DNA of 64,000 bases from Acinetobacter equi (GTDB lineage: Bacteria; Pseudomonadota; Gammaproteobacteria; Pseudomonadales; Moraxellaceae): contig NZ_CP012808.1 of NCBI RefSeq assembly GCF_001307195.1, positions 2,604,001 through 2,668,000 on the forward strand, written 5' to 3'. Both the position numbers and the translations under genes were made by a program. Position 1 is the stretch's first letter. Each line of letters starts with the position of its first letter. Positions 28,300 through 35,958 of the stretch are shown here, in pieces. The notes under the pieces are model-generated. The model was not told the origin of the DNA, ran no database searches, and worked only from the letters and a program-made list of their open reading frames with translations.

Positions 28300-31200
28300 T
28301 TAAAGACCAAATACCAAACCATAGCCCATCAGTTGAGTATCATTTAAGTCTAAACCTTGCCCACCACCAAGAATCGAACCATAAGATGTATTATAGATAT
28401 AAGTTGCATCTATACTTGTGTGACCATCGCTATAAATTGTTCCATCATTCTTAATATAACTACCTGAAGTAAGATTTAAACTATTACCACTCAAAATATT
28501 TTGGAAGTTATAAATCGCATTACCTGCCGTAAGATCTGCATCTCTATCTGAGTAAATCGTATTCAAATTCTTTAAATAACCACTTACATTCATTGTGAGT
28601 TTTTCTCTACCCACAATCCAACCATAGTTATGAACATCACCTTTACGAACATTAATCGATAAAGCTCCGTCAGCAACAATAAAGCCAGTTGCATTACCTT
28701 GGATAGTCGAACCACCACCAGCCATATAGAAAACATCACTATCAAGTGTCATATCACCTGTAGAGTAAATAGTTCCATAATTGTTACTAATTTTATGACC
28801 AGCTTGAATTGTAGTTGCTCCAGCTACCAAACGGTTTGGTACTAAACCACCATTACCCGAGCTAATTAATCCATAATCATTGTGTAAATCGTGACCAAGG
28901 TCTATTTTAATTGCTGCATTTTCTGAAATGATATGACCTTTGGTATTATTTAAATTCAGTGAATTAATTACAATACCATTTCTACCATACATACCACCAT
29001 TCTGGTCTGTTAAGCCCAAGTGCTTACCATAACTTGTCGAAAAATGTTCAGATGATAAGTTTTGTACGCTATGACCTGCATTGACTGTTAATTCATTACT
29101 AGCAGCAATTAATCCTGGTGCATTATAAAGATGGTAATCTGCATCAATATCAATATTAGTACCTGTAATGACACCACCATTGTTATTAATATTTGCACCA
29201 TTAATACTTACATCACCGTTTTTAGCAGTAACATAAGATAAATAGTTAGTCATATCACCTTGAAGATTAATATTTACATTTTGATCTGCAATAATTTTTG
29301 ATTGATTACCAGTCAAGAATTTAGATTGAATATCAATATCGCCATTGGCATCAATAGTACCCAAGTCATTGTATAAACCATGTGATGATTCAATTGTGAT
29401 ATCACCTTGTTCTGCAATGATCTTTCCTTTTGTATTATTTAAAGTGAGTGTATTAATCGTTACACCATCTTTACCATACATACCACCGTCTTGATCTGTC
29501 AGACCTAAATATTTGCCATAACTTGCTGTCAAATGTTCTGAAGATAAGTTTTGAACACTATGACCTGCATTTACAGTTAATGCTTTATTTGCAGAAATCA
29601 AACCTGGTGCGTTATAAATATGATACATCGCATCAAGGTCAATATTTTCACCTGTGATTACGCCACCATTATTATTGATGTTTGTTGCACCAATACTTAC
29701 ATCACCATTTTTAGCGCTGATATAAGATAAATAGTTTGAAATATCACCTTTAAGGTCAATATTTACATTCTGGTCAGCAATAATATTTGACTGATTATTT
29801 GTTAATACTTTTGACTGAATATCAATATCACCATCCGCATAAATACTACCGTATGTGTTATTGATGTGATGTGATACCGCAAGATCTACATCACCTTCGG
29901 TTTGTATATAGCCAGCATAGTTTTCTAGGTTAGCAACGGAAATTGAAATTCCACCATTACCTGCAACAATACCTGTTGAACCTTGAGGTGATGTATCTGT
30001 TTTTTTGTTATATAACGTTGAATTTACAGCAACGATATCAACACCACCATTCACAGCACTTAATAAACCATTTGTATTATCAAGAGCACCTGTGCTCGTA
30101 ATATTCAAATCATTTTGAGCCTGAATTTGACCATTTAAATTATATAAATAGTTCGAATTCGTAGAAACATTGTCTCCTTGAATTTGACCATTATAGTTAT
30201 TCAGTTTTGCTGTATTTAATACAACATCTCCACCACTAATACCAACATTAGTACCTTTACCATTATTTACTAATTCATTGTTATTGGTATTAATTTGAAC
30301 AGCGCTGTTACCTGCAATATAACCATTCGTATTATCTATACGTCCACTATTAATTTGAACGGCATTATTTGCTTCAATATTTCCAGTTTTATTATTAGAT
30401 ACCGAATACTTATTTGTATCTACAATAATTGAACCATTTGAATTAATTTGACCGCTTGTATTTTCAAGCACACCATTTGTTTTAATAGCCACATCACCAA
30501 CTGCTGTGATTTGTGCACTATTATTTAGTAAACGACCATTTGCATCAATCTTGATACCGCCAACCTGCCCCACAATATTGCCTTGGTTACGTACACCAAC
30601 ACCATTCTCTGTACTTACTAAATTAATTTTGTCTGAGTACATACCACCAAGTTTTGCAACATCGATGCTGTATGTATTACGAGAACCTGTAGCCTGAGCA
30701 GCCCCCGTTACATTATTATTGGTATCAACATAGTTATTTCCAGCAATAAGATCTAACTGTTGATCTGCATAAATATCACCATTTACTACAATGGAACGCG
30801 CTAAAATTGCAGTTGGAGAATCACTTGTTAAACCATTTGTGGTGATTATTCCACCATTAACAGAATAACCTTTTAACTCACCATTAACTAAATCAGGTGT
30901 ACCTGTCGTTAATGTCACACTTTCACTATTAATAAAACCACAGTCATTACACGTAATACCATTTGGGTTAGCAATGATTAATTGTGCTTTATCACCAGCA
31001 ACTTCCATCATACCGTTTAAGGTACTTGCATTACGAGAAGTCACTTCATTCAAAATAACTGAGGCTGTACCTGATGCTAAATTCGCATTACCCGCAATTT
31101 GACCTGCTAAAACAGTATTTGCGCCATTTTGGCTATTATTAAAAATAACACCTTCACGACCAACGTTTAAACGATCATAAATATTGTGCGAAATTCCATT

Positions 31201-31362
31201 ACTATTCGCCTGATTAATATTAATTACTGGAACACCATTCGTAGATGCAATATTACTGCCGTTGACCATTTGAATATTTGCTGCTTGAGCCGTCATTGGC
31301 AAGGCAAACAAAATACTTACAGTTAATGGATTCAGCTTCATTATTTGTTGTTTATCAGACAT
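28300..31362 (-). CDS. Short TpsA-like exoprotein (filamentous haemagglutinin N-terminal), copy A
   Basis: This 1020-residue protein has a signal peptide (to about 28, ALPMTAQAA) and a TPS secretion domain of about 250 residues with the NPNG motif and an adjacent Cys pair (ANPNGITCNDCGF), as in FhaB/HpmA-type proteins. The rest is a repetitive beta-helix rich in Asn, Gly and Ile. Residues of about 505-830 contain a tandem duplication of a 163-residue unit. It ends in GYGLVFGL, closely matching the paralogue encoded at 31933-34155, so the C-terminus looks native rather than truncated. The size is small for TpsA proteins and there is no toxin or adhesin module. No TpsB transporter is encoded in the window. 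It is probably surface-exposed or secreted; the role is unknown. Confidence 0.82.
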   Translation of the reverse strand: MSDKQQIMKLNPLTVSILFALPMTAQAANIQMVNGSNIASTNGVPVININQANSNGISHNIYDRLNVGREGVIFNNSQNGANTVLAGQIAGNANLASGTASVILNEVTSRNASTLNGMMEVAGDKAQLIIANPNGITCNDCGFINSESVTLTTGTPDLVNGELKGYSVNGGIITTNGLTSDSPTAILARSIVVNGDIYADQQLDLIAGNNYVDTNNNVTGAAQATGSRNTYSIDVAKLGGMYSDKINLVSTENGVGVRNQGNIVGQVGGIKIDANGRLLNNSAQITAVGDVAIKTNGVLENTSGQINSNGSIIVDTNKYSVSNNKTGNIEANNAVQINSGRIDNTNGYIAGNSAVQINTNNNELVNNGKGTNVGISGGDVVLNTAKLNNYNGQIQGDNVSTNSNYLYNLNGQIQAQNDLNITSTGALDNTNGLLSAVNGGVDIVAVNSTLYNKKTDTSPQGSTGIVAGNGGISISVANLENYAGYIQTEGDVDLAVSHHINNTYGSIYADGDIDIQSKVLTNNQSNIIADQNVNIDLKGDISNYLSYISAKNGDVSIGATNINNNGGVITGENIDLDAMYHIYNAPGLISANKALTVNAGHSVQNLSSEHLTASYGKYLGLTDQDGGMYGKDGVTINTLTLNNTKGKIIAEQGDITIESSHGLYNDLGTIDANGDIDIQSKFLTGNQSKIIADQNVNINLQGDMTNYLSYVTAKNGDVSINGANINNNGGVITGTNIDIDADYHLYNAPGLIAASNELTVNAGHSVQNLSSEHFSTSYGKHLGLTDQNGGMYGRNGIVINSLNLNNTKGHIISENAAIKIDLGHDLHNDYGLISSGNGGLVPNRLVAGATTIQAGHKISNNYGTIYSTGDMTLDSDVFYMAGGGSTIQGNATGFIVADGALSINVRKGDVHNYGWIVGREKLTMNVSGYLKNLNTIYSDRDADLTAGNAIYNFQNILSGNSLNLTSGSYIKNDGTIYSDGHTSIDATYIYNTSYGSILGGGQGLDLNDTQLMGYGLVFGL
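28880..29850 (-). repeat. In-frame tandem duplication of a 489-bp unit
   Basis: Three separate landmarks repeat at exactly 489 bases: TGAATATCAATAT (29327 and 29816), ATGACCTGCAT (29071 and 29560) and the CTG(A/C)AATGAT string (28923 and 29412). The copies have diverged at many positions but keep frame (163 codons). The shorter paralogue has no second copy, so the duplication arose in, or was kept only in, this gene. Exact borders are approximate. Confidence 0.8.
30510..31345 (-). repeat. Direct repeat shared by the two TpsA-like genes, copy A
   Basis: The first 280 or so codons of this gene match those at 33303-34138 at a constant offset of 2793 bases, with only scattered differences. Identity falls off sharply upstream of the start codon and downstream of the TPS domain. 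This pattern points to recent duplication or ongoing gene conversion. Confidence 0.85.
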
Positions 31363-31932
31363 ATATAACCCACTTATAATTTATCTTTTAATGTAATAAA
31401 AAATAGTTATTAAATTCTGACTAGATTCAATTTAGCGTACTTTCATGACCTACTCTAGTTACAGAGAAGATTTTTTAGTAAGCAAGAAGAAAATAACTAT
31501 TTAATTTATCTTATAAATATAACATAATTAATCACATTAACAATAAAAAATATTAAGTATGTCAATATATTTAGATGTGTAGTTCTGTATATCTTTAGAT
31601 AACCCAATTACAAATAAATGTTTAAAGTTAACATTTTTAAACACACTTGGATTTAACAATATAGAACTAAAGCAATATTTTAAAATTATAAAAAAGAGTA
31701 AAATTCACAATAAAAAAATTATAAATCAATAAATTAAATTATTTTTCTTATGATATAAATCTGATCAAATACTCACCTACAATCTATTTTTATTGAATAT
31801 TGCATAACTTAAGCAACAAAATATATAACATTATTTTATAAATTAATCATGTGATAGAGTCTATAAACACCAAAAAAAATTACATATAAAAAACGGCAGC
31901 ATTTCTGCCACCGTTTTATAAAAATATATTAA
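31363..31932. other. Spacer between the two TpsA-like genes
   Basis: These 570 AT-rich bases contain an imperfect terminator for the upstream copy (31889-31920) and, toward the other end, the promoter region of copy A. No ORF or RNA was recognised. GTTAATGTGATTAA (minus strand, 31528-31541) recurs in similar form before the other copy. Confidence 0.45.
31889..31920 (-). terminator. Imperfect terminator after TpsA-like copy B
   Basis: An AAAACGG/CCGTTTT stem with an internal bulge lies about 15 bases past the stop of copy B. It resembles the perfect terminator after copy A at 28256, as expected if both gene ends were duplicated. Confidence 0.6.
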
Positions 31933-34155
31933 TTACAAGCCAAAGACTAACCCATTACCTCTTAAGTCAGTATTATTCAACTCCAAACCTTCTCCACCAC
32001 CTAAAATTGAACTACGAGAAGTATTATTAATATAAGTTGCATCAATATTAGTCGTACCATCACTATAAATAGTGCTACCATTTTTGATATAACTACCAGA
32101 AGTCAAACTTAAAGAACGACCACTTAAGATACTTGCAGAGTTATAAATTGCTTTACCTGTCGTAATATCAATGTCTTGTTCTGAATAAATCGTATTATAG
32201 TTCTTTAAATAACCATTTACATTCATTGTTAGTTTCTCTTTGCCAACAATCCAACCATGGTTATGTACATCACCTTTACGAACATTAATATCTAAAGCAC
32301 CATCGGCTACAATAAAGCCTTTTGCGTTACCTTTAATTGTTGAACCACTTCCAGACATATGCAAGTAATCGCTATCTAGTGACATATCACCTGTAGAGTA
32401 AATCGTACCGTAGTTATTGCTAATCTTGTGACCAGCTTTAATTGTTGTAGCACCTGTTACAGTATCAGCACGATTTCCTACATTCGGAACTAATTCATTA
32501 GTATTCCCTGAACGAATGAGACCATGATCATTATGTAAATCATGTGTTAAATCAATATTAATTGCTGCATTATCTGCAATGATTTGACCTTTCTCATTGT
32601 GCAAGGTATGAGCATTAATGATAATACCTTGGTCACCATTAATCAGACTATTCTTATTAGTTAAATTACCATCAAGATTAATGTTTATCTTATTTCCAGC
32701 AACAATATTTGAATAACTATTACTTAATAATTTTGCTTGAATATCGATATTACCATCTGCATAAACATTACCATGTGAATTATGGAAACTACCCGTGCTT
32801 GTAATGCCTACATCACCAATAGTTTGCATATAACCATGTTGATTATCTAAGTGATTAACATCTATCGAAATTCCGCCCTTCCCAGCAACAATTCCTTCAG
32901 AACCTTCAGGTATGCTATCAGTTTTCTTATTTTTTAAGGTTGAATTCGTCGCAACAATATAAACACCACCATGTGCAGCTCTTAATAAACCACTAATATT
33001 CTCAATAGTGCCTGTACTCGTGATATCTAGATCCAATCGTGAATTAATTACACCATTATGGTTATGTAAAGATGTAGAATCAGAAGAAATATTATCCCCT
33101 TGAATTTGACCTTTATGGTTATTCAACTTTCCTGTTGTTAATACAACTTCACCACCTTGAATACCAACATTAGTACCTTGACCACTGTTTACTAACTCAT
33201 GTCTATTTGTATTAATTTCAACTGCATTAACACCTGCAATATAGCCACTCTTATTTTCGACTGAGCCATTTGTATTAATAACAAGATCACCAGTAGATGT
33301 GATTTTTGCATTATTATTTAGTAAGCGGCCATTTGCATCAATCTTGATACCACCAACCTGCCCCACAATATTGCCTTGGTTACGTACACCAACACCACTT
33401 TCTGTGCTGACTAAATTAATTTTATCTGAGTACATACCACCAAGTTTTGCAACATCGATGCTGTATGTATTACGAGAACCAGATGAACGAACTGTACCAG
33501 TTACATTATTATTGGTATCAACATAGTTATTTCCAGCAATAAGATCTAACTGTTGATCTGCATGAATTTCACCATTCACAACAATAGAACGCGCTAAAAT
33601 TGCAGTTGGTGAATCGCTTGTTAAGCCATTAGTAGTAATTTTTCCACCATTAACAGAATAACCTTTCAGCTCACCATTAACTAAATCAGGTGTACCTGTC
33701 GTTAATGTCACACTTTCACTGTTAATAAAACCACAGTCATTACACGTAATACCATTTGGGTTGGCAATGATTAATTGTGCTTTATCACCAGCAACTTCCA
33801 TCATACCGTTTAAGGTACTTGCATTACGAGAAGTCACTTCATTCAAAATAACTGAGGCTGTACCTGATGCTAAATTCGCATTACCCGCAATTTGACCTGC
33901 TAAAACAGTATTTGCGCCATTTTGGCTATTATTAAAAATAACACCTTCACGACCAACGTTTAAACGATCATAAATATTGTGCGAAATTCCATTACTATTC
34001 GCCTGATTAATATTAATTACTGGAACACCATTCGTAGATGCAATATTACTGCCGTTGACCATTTGAATATTTGCTGCTTGAGCCGTCATTGGTAAGGCAA
34101 ATAAAATACTTACAGTTAATGGATTCAGCTTCATTATTTGTTTTTTATTAAACAT
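31933..34155 (-). CDS. Short TpsA-like exoprotein, copy B
   Basis: This 740-residue paralogue of the protein encoded at 28300-31362 has almost the same signal peptide and TPS domain (NPNG and CNDC motifs) over about 280 residues. A more divergent beta-helix follows, and the end is GNGLVFGL after an ILGGGEGLELNN stretch. It lacks the 163-residue duplication of copy A. AGG seven bases before the ATG supports the start. Like copy A it lacks a recognisable effector or anchoring module, and no TpsB is encoded nearby. Divergence of the central region with conservation at both ends suggests that the ends are functional (secretion and C-terminal capping) while the middle varies. Confidence 0.82.
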   Translation of the reverse strand: MFNKKQIMKLNPLTVSILFALPMTAQAANIQMVNGSNIASTNGVPVININQANSNGISHNIYDRLNVGREGVIFNNSQNGANTVLAGQIAGNANLASGTASVILNEVTSRNASTLNGMMEVAGDKAQLIIANPNGITCNDCGFINSESVTLTTGTPDLVNGELKGYSVNGGKITTNGLTSDSPTAILARSIVVNGEIHADQQLDLIAGNNYVDTNNNVTGTVRSSGSRNTYSIDVAKLGGMYSDKINLVSTESGVGVRNQGNIVGQVGGIKIDANGRLLNNNAKITSTGDLVINTNGSVENKSGYIAGVNAVEINTNRHELVNSGQGTNVGIQGGEVVLTTGKLNNHKGQIQGDNISSDSTSLHNHNGVINSRLDLDITSTGTIENISGLLRAAHGGVYIVATNSTLKNKKTDSIPEGSEGIVAGKGGISIDVNHLDNQHGYMQTIGDVGITSTGSFHNSHGNVYADGNIDIQAKLLSNSYSNIVAGNKININLDGNLTNKNSLINGDQGIIINAHTLHNEKGQIIADNAAINIDLTHDLHNDHGLIRSGNTNELVPNVGNRADTVTGATTIKAGHKISNNYGTIYSTGDMSLDSDYLHMSGSGSTIKGNAKGFIVADGALDINVRKGDVHNHGWIVGKEKLTMNVNGYLKNYNTIYSEQDIDITTGKAIYNSASILSGRSLSLTSGSYIKNGSTIYSDGTTNIDATYINNTSRSSILGGGEGLELNNTDLRGNGLVFGL
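33303..34138 (-). repeat. Direct repeat shared by the two TpsA-like genes, copy B
   Basis: Partner of the repeat at 30510-31345, offset 2793 bases. Long stretches, for example around 33814-33950, appear identical at the nucleotide level. Confidence 0.85.
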
Positions 34156-34557
34156 ATTAAACCTACTAATAATTGATACACTATTAACATAAAAAAATCA
34201 CTGTTTTTGACTTAATTCATTATTTACAGTGTTATTTTTCAAGAGAAAAAACATTGCAATATTTCTTAAGGCAAGCATATGACTGTTTAAAATTATTTAT
34301 AAATTTATCATAAAATGTACACTTTTAACACATTATTGATTAAAAATGATAAATGAATCACATTAAACATAAGAATTCAAAAGCATAATTTTTAAATTTT
34401 TCTTACTTCTTATCATAAGAAATAATTGGTTTAGTAAAAATCAAGCTCCTTTAAAGACTAATTCACAACCATTAAAAGGAAATAATTCAAATAAAAAATA
34501 CATGAATTTTCATGTAAAAAGTGATTAAACAACTCTCACCTAAATTCATTCAAGAAC
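34156..34557. other. Intergenic region upstream of TpsA-like copy B
   Basis: About 400 bases hold the promoter of copy B, a perfect 7-1-7 palindrome TTCTTATCATAAGAA (34407-34421) and the terminator of the HxlR gene (34488-34515). It is otherwise plain AT-rich sequence. Confidence 0.45.
34488..34515 (-). terminator. Terminator after the HxlR-type gene
   Basis: On the minus strand ACATGAA and TTCATGT form a 7-bp stem followed by ATTTTTTATT, about 45 bases past the stop codon. Confidence 0.6.
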
Positions 34558-34917
34558 TTATTGACGATTTTTAAATTCCTTTTTTGCGATGTTAATATTT
34601 TCCTGATTCTCAATTGCCCATTGCTCTAAATTAATTATTATCGGTAAAAAACTAAAGCCTAATTCTGTCAATTCATATTCAACACTTGGTGGTTTTGTCG
34701 CAAATACAGTTCTTTTGACGAGTCCATTTTCTTCTAAAGATCGTAGTGTTTTAGAAAGCATTCTCTTTGAAATATTTCCAGGCAGATTTCTAAGAATTTC
34801 AGAAAATCTTAGTTTTCCAGAATTAAGTAAAAGTAAAACACCTATACTCCATAAATTAATAATATTACGTAGTACATCTTGAATTAAGCATGGATTTTCT
34901 TGATCTATTGAATTCAT
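34558..34917 (-). CDS. HxlR-family transcriptional regulator
   Basis: This 119-residue winged-helix protein has the HxlR pattern: an N-terminal helix with WSIGVLLLLNSGKLRFSEIL (about 28-47), the recognition region ISKRMLSKTLRSLEENGLV and wing KPPSVEYELTELGFSFLPII. The short product of the MarR-like HxlR group usually controls a neighbouring oxidoreductase gene in response to electrophiles or aldehydes. It is divergent from the SDR gene at 35034. An inverted repeat around its ribosome site (34923-34938) is a likely autoregulatory operator. The usual N-terminal redox cysteine may be the single Cys in NPCLIQDVL (residue 10). Confidence 0.86.
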   Translation of the reverse strand: MNSIDQENPCLIQDVLRNIINLWSIGVLLLLNSGKLRFSEILRNLPGNISKRMLSKTLRSLEENGLVKRTVFATKPPSVEYELTELGFSFLPIIINLEQWAIENQENINIAKKEFKNRQ

Positions 34918-34922
34918 TCTAG

Positions 34923-34938
34923 GTTACTCCTTGGTAAC
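34923..34938. promoter_or_regulatory. Probable HxlR operator overlapping the hxlR-type ribosome site
   Basis: GTTAC-TCCTTG-GTAAC is an inverted repeat 6-21 bases upstream of the regulator's ATG. On the minus strand its spacer carries the AAGGA of the Shine-Dalgarno, so protein binding or an mRNA hairpin here would affect expression directly. A related half-site (GTAACCAAGTA) lies near 35010 before the SDR gene. Confidence 0.5.
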
Positions 34939-35033
34939 TATATTACTTATTTAGCCATTCTTGTTTTTTATTTAACACTAATTAATATGTTTAAAGAATG
35001 TTTATAAAAGTAACCAAGTAATAGGTATTTAAC

Positions 35034-35723
35034 ATGAATAAAGTTATTGTCATTTTTGGTGCAGGTACTGGCTTATCAGCTTCAGTTGCTCGTCTGTATG
35101 GTAAACAAGGCTATCTTGTCGCACTGGTCGCAAGAAATAAAGAAAAGCTTCAATTATTATCAGATGATATGTCATCTAATCATATTAAAAGTTTTACTTT
35201 TATTGCTGATCTTTCAAAATCAGAACAAGTTAAAATGGTGATATCTGAAATTTACGACTCATTAGGTCATATTGATATTTTATATTATGCACCAAATCCA
35301 AGAGATACATTTATACCAGCAAATGAATTAACATCCGAACTTTTAATACCGAAAATTAATCTTTATTTGTTTGGTTTAATTAATGTTATTCAGGAAATTT
35401 TACCAATATTTAGAAAAAATAATGCAGGTATAATTTTATCTGCAATTGGTGGATCTGCTCTTGAAGGATTTCCATATATGAGTGGGTTAGGACCAGTAAT
35501 GGCTGCTTCAAGAAATTACCTACAAGCTTTATATAAAGAATTAAACGAAGAAAATATTCATATTGGACTTTTAACGATTAGTGCACAAATTATAAATAGT
35601 GAAAATTATAAATTAACATATCAAGAAAGCTCACCTTTTCCATCTGTTCATCCTGATGCTTTAGCAAAAATGTTACGTGATATCGCTGATGACGTTACCA
35701 AGCTTGAAGTTCTATATCCATAA
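35034..35723 (+). CDS. SDR-fold oxidoreductase lacking the usual catalytic Tyr-Lys
   Basis: This 229-residue Rossmann protein has VIFGAGTGLSASVARL at the N-terminus (nucleotide-binding glycine motif) and ADLSKSEQV after beta-3. It resembles short-chain dehydrogenases throughout. In the active-site region the sequence is ALEGFPYMSGLGPVMAASRN. The position of the usual Tyr-x-x-x-Lys aligns with Met-x-x-x-Arg, so the canonical catalytic pair seems to be absent, although a Tyr lies ten residues earlier. It may be a binding or sensory SDR or use a shifted tyrosine. It is divergent from and probably regulated by the HxlR protein. AGG eight bases upstream supports the start. Confidence 0.8.
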   Translation: MNKVIVIFGAGTGLSASVARLYGKQGYLVALVARNKEKLQLLSDDMSSNHIKSFTFIADLSKSEQVKMVISEIYDSLGHIDILYYAPNPRDTFIPANELTSELLIPKINLYLFGLINVIQEILPIFRKNNAGIILSAIGGSALEGFPYMSGLGPVMAASRNYLQALYKELNEENIHIGLLTISAQIINSENYKLTYQESSPFPSVHPDALAKMLRDIADDVTKLEVLYP

Positions 35724-35958
35724 TTCAAGCATTCATTTTACATCCAAATACCAGCATTGCTCCTCTGAGGAGTAATGTAAATTATTTAATATCACTAATT
35801 AGATTAATAGAGCTTTAAATTATTATGAAATTAGATTAATTACCAATCTAAAAAATAACAGAACCATCGTACTTTTAACATTAAATTAGAAAGAGTCTCA
35901 CTGTTAGAAACAATGATAATAATTATCATTTGCAAAATTTCAAAAGATAATTAATCAT
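35724..35958. other. Spacer between the SDR gene and the siderophore receptor gene
   Basis: This region contains a compact hairpin (CATTGCTCCTC with GAGGAGTAATG, about 35754-35776) that may end the SDR transcript, and a perfect Fur box at 35912-35930. The Shine-Dalgarno before the receptor ATG is weak. Confidence 0.5.
35912..35930. promoter_or_regulatory. Fur box upstream of the TonB-dependent receptor
   Basis: AATGATAATAATTATCATT is a perfect 9-1-9 palindrome and matches the classical 19-bp Fur consensus at nearly every position. It lies 28-46 bases before the receptor start codon, so iron-dependent repression is expected. Confidence 0.88.

Noticed and set aside
28300..34155. CdiA/CdiI contact-dependent inhibition system
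   Set aside because: Neither protein has a pretoxin motif or a C-terminal toxin, no immunity ORF follows, and both chains are too short. Only the TPS domain is shared with CdiA.
34407..34421. TTCTTATCATAAGAA palindrome as an operator
   Set aside because: It is symmetrical, but there is no second copy near another gene and no regulator to assign; it is mentioned only in the spacer entry.
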